From positions 118,451 to 182,450 of the forward strand of contig CAVYHD010000024.1 in NCBI GenBank assembly GCA_963768075.1: 64,000 bases of DNA. Reading direction: 5' to 3'. Position numbers and translations under genes: made by a program. Below the pieces are notes generated by a model. That model made no database searches and had not been told where the DNA came from. It saw only the letters and a list, made by a program, of their open reading frames with translations. Shown here one piece after another: positions 19,645 to 28,060 of this stretch. The DNA is from QHXW01 sp963768075. GTDB taxonomy: Bacteria; Acidobacteriota; Terriglobia; Bryobacterales; Bryobacteraceae. Within the stretch, counting starts at the first letter, position 1. Every line of letters begins with the position of its first letter.

Positions 19645-20835
19645 CTAAATAAACGAGCCGAAATGCGCTAGCTTGACGCCTTCGCCCGCGGATCGGCCGA
19701 TGTCGGTTAAGACCGGAATATTCTCGACGGCGTCCATCTTCTGAATGATCGCCGGATCGACGGTTTGGAATCCGAGACTATCAAGACCACTACGGCTCAA
19801 ATTCGCATTGTAGCGGGCATATAAGAACTGACGGCCGAGGCCGGTCGAAAGGGGAATCTCCGGTGCCTTGTATTGTTCTTCCATAGTCATGCCGTCGACT
19901 AGCTGGCGGGGCACAAGATCCAGTATCTCGCGATCGAGATGTGCCCCATATGTACAGCGGCCGATTGTTCTGCAGTTGATATCCTGATCTACCTGGATAC
20001 TGTACATCAGTTCGCCCGGTAGTCCGGCTACCGTCGACACAATGTTTTTGTTCGGCGCAGCCGCCGTCGCACCCGCTGACTCTGCCGCACCCGTACCCAC
20101 GGAAACGATCAGCAAATTCTCTTCACCGATTTTCCAGTTCAAGCGGTACGCTGGCTCCGTCGCCATCCGGTACAGCAGAAACGCGGGATTGTTATGCGGC
20201 GTCACGCCTCCATCCACGAACACGAACGTCTTCGAACGATCCGTGGGATGCCACTGTAAAATCTCCGGAGGGAAATACACTGGCGCGGCCGTGCTGGCCC
20301 GAACCAGTTGCCACAGCGGAATTTTTAAATTGCAGTCCTCACGATCCAAATCGTTGTACTTGGCCTCGGGGTTGCTGCTTATCGGCCAGGGCGAATCCGT
20401 TGTTACATTCTTCGTGATCACCAGCAGGAGACATTTCAAGTTGTCGGGTTCCAGATTTGTGTCGTACCCGAAGACCTGCTGCAGTTGCACCTTCAGCGGA
20501 TCGGCTGTATAGAAGTACTTGACGCGCTCCATAAGCCTCGCTGGCTCAAACATCTGTTTTCCAGACGATTTATAAAAGGCGATCAGGTCCGCGGTGGTCA
20601 TGCCGCGTGACAGGCCAGCGGCGATAATTGCGCCGGTGCTCGTACCGGCGATGTAGTCGAAGTACTCGTGCAGCTTCTGACCGGTTTTCTCGGTAACCAA
20701 CTGTTCAATCTTCTCCAGGATTCCCAGGGTCACTAAGCCGCGAATGCCTCCTCCGTCTAGCGCTAGCATCCGGTGTGGCCGGTCTTGTTCATAGCGGACG
20801 CGTAAGGACTTCCAACGTTCGGGATGCATCAACAT
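19645..20835 (-). CDS. Patatin-like phospholipase
   Basis: The 396-aa protein has every patatin landmark: the oxyanion loop DGGGIRG (residues 27-33), nucleophile elbow GTSTG with Ser66, and the DGG catalytic Asp at 208-210 followed by VTPHNNPAF. The layout resembles bacterial CapV/CBASS-type and other stand-alone patatins, but no nucleotidyltransferase gene is in the window. It should release fatty acids from phospholipids in the cytosol or at the inner membrane. Two in-frame ATG codons (20835, 20829) are possible starts. It heads the operon with the two paralogues and DyP, and diverges from the SLOG-like gene with about 75 bp between them. Confidence 0.9.
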   Translation of the reverse strand: MLMHPERWKSLRVRYEQDRPHRMLALDGGGIRGLVTLGILEKIEQLVTEKTGQKLHEYFDYIAGTSTGAIIAAGLSRGMTTADLIAFYKSSGKQMFEPARLMERVKYFYTADPLKVQLQQVFGYDTNLEPDNLKCLLLVITKNVTTDSPWPISSNPEAKYNDLDREDCNLKIPLWQLVRASTAAPVYFPPEILQWHPTDRSKTFVFVDGGVTPHNNPAFLLYRMATEPAYRLNWKIGEENLLIVSVGTGAAESAGATAAAPNKNIVSTVAGLPGELMYSIQVDQDINCRTIGRCTYGAHLDREILDLVPRQLVDGMTMEEQYKAPEIPLSTGLGRQFLYARYNANLSRSGLDSLGFQTVDPAIIQKMDAVENIPVLTDIGRSAGEGVKLAHFGSFI

Positions 20836-20909
20836 TTTTTATCCTCTAACTGACACTAAAAGACCAGCCGTCCCGCCTTCTGTGAGAGATTTGAGTAGAG
20901 AGACGTTTG

Positions 20910-21446
20910 ATGATCATAGCTCTAGCCGGGAGGCGAGTCGATGCCGTCGGCGCGAAGCGGCCCCGGTTTCCACTGCGGAATATCGACCTGGTCAGAATGC
21001 GCCTGCGGGCTATGCTCGAAGCTCAAGCGGCGAAGGTCGTGGTGTGCTCCGCTGCCTGCGGGGCTGACCTCATCGCGCTATCCGAGGCCGGCTTGATGGG
21101 GTTGCGTCGCAGAATCGTACTGCCATTCGATCGTGGGCGCTTCCGCGAGACTTCGGTCACGGACCGGCCCGGCGGTTGGGGCCCGGTATACGATCAGGTC
21201 CTTGATGAGGTCGAAAGAGCGGGCGAACTTGAGTTGATGGAAAAGACGCCGGACGAAGAGGCTTATTTGGCGGCGAACCGGGCGATTCTCGATCAGGCGG
21301 TTTGTCTTGCAAAGCAGCTTCACTATCCCGTCGGCGCAGCCTTGGTTTGGGACGGGAACTCTCGCGGCGATCACGACATCACCGAGAAGTTTGGCGTCGA
21401 GGCCCGCAAGCGAGGCCTTGCCGTTGTCGAAGTAAGTACGATCTGA
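20910..21446 (+). CDS. SLOG-like Rossmannoid protein (putative nucleotide-ligand sensor)
   Basis: The 178-aa protein opens MIIALAGRRVDA with a following RFP turn. It continues VVCSAACGADLIALSEAG, IVLPF, WGPVYDQVL, EEAYLAANRAILDQA, LVWDG and an ending FGVEARKRGLAVVEV. This order of small-residue loops after beta strands matches SLOG-type Rossmann proteins, which bind nucleotides or nucleotide-derived signals. The assignment is from memory of the pattern, not from a search. ATG 20910 is preferred to the TTG at 20907. It is transcribed away from the patatin gene. Confidence 0.6.
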   Translation: MIIALAGRRVDAVGAKRPRFPLRNIDLVRMRLRAMLEAQAAKVVVCSAACGADLIALSEAGLMGLRRRIVLPFDRGRFRETSVTDRPGGWGPVYDQVLDEVERAGELELMEKTPDEEAYLAANRAILDQAVCLAKQLHYPVGAALVWDGNSRGDHDITEKFGVEARKRGLAVVEVSTI

Positions 21447-21582
21447 CCACACTGGGCAAGGAACCTCTGACAACATTACCCGCCATTTAAAGAGGCGCCC
21501 CACGTGCCGGATTTGTGTATCATAGATCCGGCTAGGATAGACGGAATTACATAAGCATAATAGCCGCTATTGGTCTGCCTCT

Positions 21583-23058
21583 GTGCGCATTGCCATCGCC
21601 TCCCTGATGCAAGAGAGCAATACGTTCTCAACCGTGATGACACGATACGAAGACTTTAACCCGGTCTTCGGTCCGGCGGCCTTGGAACGCCACCGTGGAA
21701 AGTTGACCGAGATGGGCGGATTCATCGACGCTTTGTCGCGTGCGAGGCACGAAATCGTGCCCCTCTGCGCGGCCTGGGCCATCACCGCCAACCGCGCGCG
21801 GCGGGCCGACTTCACACGTCTGATGGACGAATTCTCTGCGCGTCTTGCGGCGGTCCGCCGTCCCGATGGCCTTCTGCTGGCAATGCATGGCGCTCAAACC
21901 GCCGAGGGCGTGGACGATGTCGAGGGCCACGTGTTGGCGCGCGCGCGTCAAATTGTGGGACCGGATCTGCCGATCGTGGTCACGCTTGATCTCCATGCCA
22001 ATATCACGCAGGCCATGATCGATCGCGCCACTGCCCTGGTCGGCTACCATACCTATCCCCACACCGACATGTTTGAGATCGGGCAGAAAGCCGCTAGGCT
22101 ATTGCTATCCACGCTCTCCGGAGCCACTCGCCCGGTGATGGCATGGCGCAAACTACCGCTTTTGGTGAATGCCGAAAACCATCAGACCTCGCGGGGACCG
22201 GCGCGCCGATTGTTTGCTCGCGCTCAGGCACTCGAAGCGGCCCGGCGCGCATTGGCAGTTTCCATTTTTTCCGTGCAACCCTGGATGGATATCTCCGAAA
22301 TGGGATCGGCCGTGGTGGTTGTCGCCAATGGGGATATCCGCGCCGCCGACCGGCATGCCGCTGCCATCGCTCAAATATACTGGCAGACGCGGCGCGAGTT
22401 TGAGGTTAGTCTGACGCCGCCCGAACTGGCGATCCGCTTGGCCCTCGCCACTAAAGGCGGACCGGTAGTTCTCGCGGAATCGTCCGATAGCACCGGCTCC
22501 GGCTCTCCCGGCGACAGCACCGGCGTGCTCAAACATCTCGTCAAAGCCAAACTCAAGGAGCCCGCGGCGATTTTTCTGGTCGACCCCGAAGCCGCTGTTC
22601 AACTTTCCACCGCCGGAGTGGGCGCGACCGTGACGCTGCCCATCGGCGGCAAACTCGACCGCCGGAATTCCAAGCCGTTGCGCGTCACTGGGTACGTGCG
22701 TCTGGTTTCCGACGGCCGCTGGACCGCCCGCGCCCGCGGTTATAACACCGGCATCGAAACCTGCATGGGACGAACCGTGGTGTTCGAAATCGGCGCGGTG
22801 CGCGTGCTTATCGCCGAGCGCTCTGCCATGACCGTTGACCCCGAACTGTTTCGCAGCCACGGCATCGAGCCACTGTACTGCAAAATTGTGGTCGTCAAAT
22901 CGCCCAACGGCTTTCGCGCGGCCTACGAACCCATCGCCAAGCGCATCATCCTTGTGGACACGCCCGGCGTGAGCACGGCCCGCCTGGAAACCATGCCGTT
23001 TCGGCGCATCAACCGTCCGATCTACCCCCTGGATCGCGACATCCAATACCAGGCCTAG
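21583..23058 (+). CDS. M81-family metallopeptidase (MlrC, microcystinase C-like)
   Basis: The 491-aa protein begins RIAIASLMQESNTFSTVMT, the M81/MlrC opening. It contains VTLDLHANIT, VGYHTYPHTDMFEIG with candidate metal-binding Asp/His residues, and SSDSTGSGSPGDSTGVL before the C-terminal MlrC domain. MlrC cleaves linear microcystin and its breakdown products; most homologues act on other small peptides or amides. The start is GTG. It is followed after four bases by an MFS permease, then by a TonB-dependent receptor and an M24-like peptidase, which suggests uptake and breakdown of a peptide-like substrate. Confidence 0.9.
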   Translation: MRIAIASLMQESNTFSTVMTRYEDFNPVFGPAALERHRGKLTEMGGFIDALSRARHEIVPLCAAWAITANRARRADFTRLMDEFSARLAAVRRPDGLLLAMHGAQTAEGVDDVEGHVLARARQIVGPDLPIVVTLDLHANITQAMIDRATALVGYHTYPHTDMFEIGQKAARLLLSTLSGATRPVMAWRKLPLLVNAENHQTSRGPARRLFARAQALEAARRALAVSIFSVQPWMDISEMGSAVVVVANGDIRAADRHAAAIAQIYWQTRREFEVSLTPPELAIRLALATKGGPVVLAESSDSTGSGSPGDSTGVLKHLVKAKLKEPAAIFLVDPEAAVQLSTAGVGATVTLPIGGKLDRRNSKPLRVTGYVRLVSDGRWTARARGYNTGIETCMGRTVVFEIGAVRVLIAERSAMTVDPELFRSHGIEPLYCKIVVVKSPNGFRAAYEPIAKRIILVDTPGVSTARLETMPFRRINRPIYPLDRDIQYQA

Positions 23059-23062
23059 GCCG

Positions 23063-24313
23063 GTGACGCGGCCCACCCGCATCCGCTATTCCATCGTGGC
23101 CCTGGCCACCGCCGTCAACATGCTCTGCTACACCGATCGCGTGGTGATCTCCATCGCCGGCCCGCACATTCAACAGGATCTCGGTCTGGCGCCGGTCCGC
23201 ATGGGTCTGGTGTACGGCATCTTTAGTCTCGCCTACGCCCTGGCACAAACGCCCTGGGGCATGCTGGCCGATCGCTTCGGATCCCGTTTACCGGTTACGG
23301 GCGCCATCCTCTCCTGGTCCGCCTCCACCGCGCTTACGGGTGCGGCCTCGGGCTTCGCCTCCATGCTGGGGATCCGCTTCGCCTTCGGATCGCTGGAAGC
23401 CGCCCTTTCGCCGTCCACAGCCACCGGATTCACCCGTTGGATTCCCGTCCACGAACGCTCCACGGCCTTCGGCGCCTATCTGAGCGGTGGACGCCTGGGC
23501 GCCGCGTTAACACCGCCCCTCGCCGTTGCGGTGATGCTTCGCTTCGGCTGGCGTCTTACCTTCGCGCTGTTCGGATCGCTCGGCATCGTGGCCGCGGCCG
23601 CATGGTTGCGATGGTATCGCGATGAACCCGTGGAACATCCCCGCGTTAACGCCGAGGAGCTGAAAATGATCCGGCGTACGATCGGCCCACGGTCGGTGGC
23701 GGCACGCCCGCGATGGCGCGAACTGCTGCGATCAAGGTCGCTCTGGAATCTTCTCGCCGTCTCCTTCGCGAGCACCTTTCAGTGGCAGTTCTTCATCACC
23801 TGGTTTCCTACTTACCTGATGGAACAGCGCGGTATGGATATCCGGCAGGTCTCTTACTATTCCAGCTTGCCCTTCGTTCTGGGCTTCGCCGCCACCTGGA
23901 TTGGGGGAATCGGCACCGATTTTCTGGCTCGCCGGTTCGACGTGCCGCGGGCCCGGCTATGGGTCGGATGCGTGGGCCTGACGTTGACCGGAGTCTGCAT
24001 GTTGCTTGGTGTTCTCATGCCCTTCGCACGCGCGAGCGCCCTGCTGATGGCGCTCGCCGCCGGGGCTGCCGATCTGTATCTGGGAGCTGTCTGGTCGGCC
24101 GCAGTCGATATTGGCGGCGCATCCGCTGGCGCCGTCTCCGGTCTGGTTAATGCCACGTCGAACTGCGCCGCTTTTGCCTCGCCGGCCCTGATCGGTTGGG
24201 CCCTTCAGGCCGGCCGCCATTGGAACACGGTCCTCTTTGCCGGAATTCTTACCACCTTTGTTGGCGCGTTTCTCTGGTCGCGAATCGATCACACTCCACT
24301 ACCGAACGGGTAG
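23063..24313 (+). CDS. MFS transporter, anion:cation symporter (ACS)-like
   Basis: The 416-aa protein has twelve predicted membrane segments. The loop-2/3 motif is GMLADRFGSR and the first span ends NMLCYTDRVVISIAGPHIQQDLGL, as in ACS-family sugar-acid and organic-anion transporters. QRGMDIRQVSYYSSLPF in the second half also fits. The GTG start lies four bases after the M81 peptidase stop, so they are almost certainly co-transcribed. It probably imports or exports the organic acid or amide product of the peptidase; the substrate cannot be read. Confidence 0.88.
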   Translation: MTRPTRIRYSIVALATAVNMLCYTDRVVISIAGPHIQQDLGLAPVRMGLVYGIFSLAYALAQTPWGMLADRFGSRLPVTGAILSWSASTALTGAASGFASMLGIRFAFGSLEAALSPSTATGFTRWIPVHERSTAFGAYLSGGRLGAALTPPLAVAVMLRFGWRLTFALFGSLGIVAAAAWLRWYRDEPVEHPRVNAEELKMIRRTIGPRSVAARPRWRELLRSRSLWNLLAVSFASTFQWQFFITWFPTYLMEQRGMDIRQVSYYSSLPFVLGFAATWIGGIGTDFLARRFDVPRARLWVGCVGLTLTGVCMLLGVLMPFARASALLMALAAGAADLYLGAVWSAAVDIGGASAGAVSGLVNATSNCAAFASPALIGWALQAGRHWNTVLFAGILTTFVGAFLWSRIDHTPLPNG

Positions 24314-24394
24314 TTGATGCAATTTTGATCTTCGCTAGCAGGAAGCCAAAATGTAAATCCCGGCTAAAGAGGCTTAACAAAATTCCACACCTCC

Positions 24395-24423
24395 TTGACA
24401 CCCCTGTTTTTATGCATTACACT
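24395..24423 (+). promoter_or_regulatory. Near-consensus sigma-70 promoter for the TonB receptor
   Basis: TTGACA at 24395-24400 and TACACT at 24418-24423 are separated by exactly 17 bases. Transcription should begin near 24430. This rules out in-frame start codons at or before 24412 for this transcript and supports the TTG at 24487, which has GGAGG six bases upstream. Confidence 0.7.
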
Positions 24424-24486
24424 CTGCCTTCCCTTAGTTCCGGTCGGACCACGTCAGTCTTGCTAAGAGAACTCCGGAGGACGACC

Positions 24487-27400
24487 TTGCTCACACTACG
24501 ACGGTTCCTTTTAGTTGTTTCCGTTTGTATTTTCGTGATGATGGCCTCTCAGGCCCGCGCCGATGTTACCGGGTTTATCTTGGGAACGGTGACGGATCCT
24601 AGCGGTGCCGTCGTGCCGGGCGCAACCGTCAAATTGTCCAACCCCGATACCGGGCTACAGCGGACGGCCATTACCAGCTCAGGCGGCGATTATGAGTTCC
24701 TGGCTGTGCCCGTCGGCGCCAACTATTCGCTCTCGGTCGAAGCCACCAGTTTTCGTCACACCGTACAGTCTGGAATGACTCTCCAGGTGAATCAGCGGTT
24801 GCGTGTAGATGTGCAGCTCGAAGTTGGTCAGGTTGCCGAAGCCGTAAGTGTGACCAGCCAAACGGTTCAGGTGGAAACGACAAACACTCAATTAGGGGAT
24901 GTCATTGACGACCGCAAGATGACCGCTCTTCCACTGAATGGGCGCAGCTATTTAGATCTCCTGGGCCTCCAGGCAGGAGTCTCACCACTCAACGCAACGG
25001 GCAATGGCCAGCCGGTTTCAGGAAACCTCACCACTGGCCAGGTCTCCGTGAACGGGCAGCGAGAAAATACCAATTCCTTCATGGTAAACGGCGGCACCGT
25101 GGAGGACCGGGGCTCTAACGGTGCCTCGATTGTTCCAACGCTCGATTCCATAGCGGAGTTTCGCCTTTTGACCAACAACTTTGACGCCGAATATGGCCAC
25201 TTCTCTGGCGCCATTGTAAATGCAATTACCAAGTCTGGCACCAACTCAATTCATGGAACGCTATTCGAGTTCTTAAGGAACGACAAACTGGATGCCCGGA
25301 ACTTTTTCGCCGACGAAAGAGGGGTCTTCCGCCGCAATCAATTTGGATTCGCTGCCGGGGGACCCATTATAAAGAATCGTTTATTCTTCTTCACTGATTA
25401 CCAGGGCACTCGCGAAGCGGAAGCCGCTACCTCGGCTCTGGTATCGGTGCCATCACTCCAAGAGCGAACCGGCAATTTTTCCGATGTGGGCACAACCGGA
25501 TTTGAGCCTCTGACTGGCTCAGTGCGCGGGGATACCTCGGCGGGAGCAATGGCGTCCGTGCTCACCCAACGGCTCGGGTACACGGTTAAGCCGGGGGAGC
25601 CATATTGGGTCTCGGGATGCAACACCGCCTCGGCCGCCATGATGGGGATCTGTGTTTTCCCGAATCAAGTCATTCCGCAACGTGCAATGTCGCCGGCTGC
25701 CTTGGGAACGCTGAATTTCATCCCGATGCCCACGGGCGTATCAGCCGGAGGCCAACCCTTCTTCTCCAGCACTAGTTTGGCCACGACCGTCCGCGATGAC
25801 AAGCTGGGCGAGCGCGTCGATCTTGCCACTACTGGAACGGGCAATTGGGCCTTCTACTACCACTTCGATGACGCCACTGTAGGTAACCCCTACGGACAAT
25901 CGGATATTCCCGGATTTGCGTCAAAGTTGCCGTCGCGTGCGCAGCAAGTCAACATGAGCAATACGAAAATATTCGGGCCGACGGCTGTGAATGAGTTCCG
26001 GCTCAACTACGTGCGTGTCGCCTATCCGGGCAACGTTCCCACCCAGGGCTTGGGTAAAGTGAGTACATTTGGCTTTACGGAAGGCGGGCTGGGCCTGATC
26101 CCAGCCAATCCAGCGATTGAAGGCGTCCCCCAGATTTATTTGAATCAGCTCGGTGTAAATTTTGGTTCCGCTGTCACGGATGGCAACTACCAGAATACGT
26201 ACCAACTGCTGGATGGATTTTCAAAGATTATTGGTAAGCACACGCTTAAGTTTGGCGGAAGCGATCAAGCCAATCAGTGGAATCGGCGTGGCGGACCTCT
26301 GCCGAACGGCCAGTTCCAGTTCAACGGGGGCGAAACAGGAAATGACTTTGCCGACTATCTGATCGGCGCACCTGACCAATTCATTCAGAGCAGCCGTCAG
26401 TTCATTGATGCACGGAGCGATACGTTTGATGTGTACGGACAGGACAGTTTTCACGTCCGTTCTAACCTTACAATCAACTATGGACTCCGGTGGGAGGTTA
26501 GCCAGCCCTGGTCCGACACACAGAACAGGATTCAAGCGTTTGTGCCAGGCCAGCAGTCCACAGTCTTTCCAAACTCACCAACGGGATGGCTCTTCCCTGG
26601 AGACCAAGGAATTCCCAAGACTCTGGGACAAACACGATATAACAATTTCTCGCCGCGCCTCGGCATTGCGTATGCTCCCTCCGGCTCGTCTGGTCTCTCG
26701 AAGCTCCTCTTTGGAGAGGCCGGCAAGACCAGCATCCGCGCTGGGGCTGGCACCTTCTACACGATCTTCGATACGACTGGCACAGCCTACGAGACGGGAG
26801 ATGCTCCCTTCGGTTTCTATTACGTAAGTCCGACGCCGATTTACCTCGATACACCATATGTGAGTCGTCTCTCCTCATCCGACAACCCCGGCCAAAGGTT
26901 CCCCTTCGTACCACCGGTGCCCGGCAGCGCGGAAAGCTTTGCGCCATTTCTGCCCATTGCGTACTCTCCCGCTTTTGCTCTCGGCAACAAGCTTCCATAC
27001 GCTATCGACTTGAACCTTACCATTCAGCGCCAGTTTGGGAAGTCTACGATCGTGACCGTCGGTTACGTCGGCACGATAGGAAGACACCTGTTTTCCCAGG
27101 AGGAGTTCAACCCCGGCAGCGCCTCGCGGTGCCTCGAAATCCGAAGTCTGTATATAGCGGCCGGGCAGCCCGGCGGAGCCTGTGGACCTTATGGCGAGGA
27201 TACCATTTACAATATCGATGGCCAGACATTTGATGGAACCCGTCCCTATTCGGTCACGTCCGGGCGGTATCTCAGTCAGGGCGAGCTGGACTTTGGTGAT
27301 AACACCTACCTGGCGGCTATTGCTAACTCGAACTACAACTCCTTCCAAGCTACAGTGAATAAGAGCATGGGGCCGCTTAGGTTCCTGGGCGCCTACACTT

Positions 27401-28035
27401 TTGGCAAATCTCTGGATGATGCTTCCGCCTTCGGTGACTTAATAAATCCGTTTAACAATCGCCTAAGTCGAGCTCTCTCGGCATTCGACATCACTCATAT
27501 TTTTGTGGCTAGCTACGCCTATAGTCTGCCGTTCCAACACTTCACGACTTCTGGCTTCGGGCACGCTGTGCTAAGTAACTGGGATATTGCGGGAATAACG
27601 AGATTCTCCACGGGTCTTCCGGTAACGTTATCCGCGAGCGGCGACTATTCACTTTGCGGATGCGAAGGTCTTGGGACCTCATCGGCGGATATGCCGAACT
27701 ACAATGGACAGGGGGTTACCACCTATAACCCGCGGAATTCTGGTTTTCAATATTTCGACGTGAGCCCGTTCAGCTACCCTCAGCTGGGCTACGAAGGCAC
27801 CGCCGACCGCCGTTTCTTCCATGGTCCCGGCTTGAACAACACGGATCTGTCGCTCGTGAAGACTGTGCGGATCAATGAACGGTTCGGCTTTGACATCCGC
27901 GCTGAGTTTTTCAACGCATTCAATCACGCGCAATTTAACAACCCGACCGGGAACTTGGCTTCGAGCACATTTGGCCGAGTTACCAGCGCGCGCGATCCCC
28001 GAATCGGCCAGCTCGCGTTGAAGTTGAGATTTTGA
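24487..28035 (+). CDS. TonB-dependent receptor with carboxypeptidase-regulatory N-terminal domain (Oar-like)
   Basis: The protein of about 1182 residues has a signal peptide (LRRFLLVVSVCIFVMMASQARA). A Cna-B/carboxypeptidase regulatory domain follows (GTVTDPSGAVVPGATVKLSN), then the plug (DDRKMTALPLNGRSYLDLL, VNGQRENTNSFMVNG), and a beta barrel ending in AFNHAQFNNPTG and the C-terminal aromatic LKLRF. This is the expanded acidobacterial Oar-like type. It should import a large substrate across the outer membrane with TonB energy. The TTG start at 24487 is chosen for its GGAGG at six-base spacing, because it puts the signal peptide at the N terminus, and because the promoter at 24395-24423 lies upstream of it. 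The M24-like gene follows after 25 bases. Confidence 0.9.
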   Translation: MLTLRRFLLVVSVCIFVMMASQARADVTGFILGTVTDPSGAVVPGATVKLSNPDTGLQRTAITSSGGDYEFLAVPVGANYSLSVEATSFRHTVQSGMTLQVNQRLRVDVQLEVGQVAEAVSVTSQTVQVETTNTQLGDVIDDRKMTALPLNGRSYLDLLGLQAGVSPLNATGNGQPVSGNLTTGQVSVNGQRENTNSFMVNGGTVEDRGSNGASIVPTLDSIAEFRLLTNNFDAEYGHFSGAIVNAITKSGTNSIHGTLFEFLRNDKLDARNFFADERGVFRRNQFGFAAGGPIIKNRLFFFTDYQGTREAEAATSALVSVPSLQERTGNFSDVGTTGFEPLTGSVRGDTSAGAMASVLTQRLGYTVKPGEPYWVSGCNTASAAMMGICVFPNQVIPQRAMSPAALGTLNFIPMPTGVSAGGQPFFSSTSLATTVRDDKLGERVDLATTGTGNWAFYYHFDDATVGNPYGQSDIPGFASKLPSRAQQVNMSNTKIFGPTAVNEFRLNYVRVAYPGNVPTQGLGKVSTFGFTEGGLGLIPANPAIEGVPQIYLNQLGVNFGSAVTDGNYQNTYQLLDGFSKIIGKHTLKFGGSDQANQWNRRGGPLPNGQFQFNGGETGNDFADYLIGAPDQFIQSSRQFIDARSDTFDVYGQDSFHVRSNLTINYGLRWEVSQPWSDTQNRIQAFVPGQQSTVFPNSPTGWLFPGDQGIPKTLGQTRYNNFSPRLGIAYAPSGSSGLSKLLFGEAGKTSIRAGAGTFYTIFDTTGTAYETGDAPFGFYYVSPTPIYLDTPYVSRLSSSDNPGQRFPFVPPVPGSAESFAPFLPIAYSPAFALGNKLPYAIDLNLTIQRQFGKSTIVTVGYVGTIGRHLFSQEEFNPGSASRCLEIRSLYIAAGQPGGACGPYGEDTIYNIDGQTFDGTRPYSVTSGRYLSQGELDFGDNTYLAAIANSNYNSFQATVNKSMGPLRFLGAYTFGKSLDDASAFGDLINPFNNRLSRALSAFDITHIFVASYAYSLPFQHFTTSGFGHAVLSNWDIAGITRFSTGLPVTLSASGDYSLCGCEGLGTSSADMPNYNGQGVTTYNPRNSGFQYFDVSPFSYPQLGYEGTADRRFFHGPGLNNTDLSLVKTVRINERFGFDIRAEFFNAFNHAQFNNPTGNLASSTFGRVTSARDPRIGQLALKLRF

Positions 28036-28060
28036 AACTCTGTGCGGCCAAGCGGGAACC

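Noticed and set aside
22153..23082. A 309-codon minus-strand frame opposite the M81 peptidase
   Set aside because: Antisense shadow in high-GC DNA; no motif or binding site.
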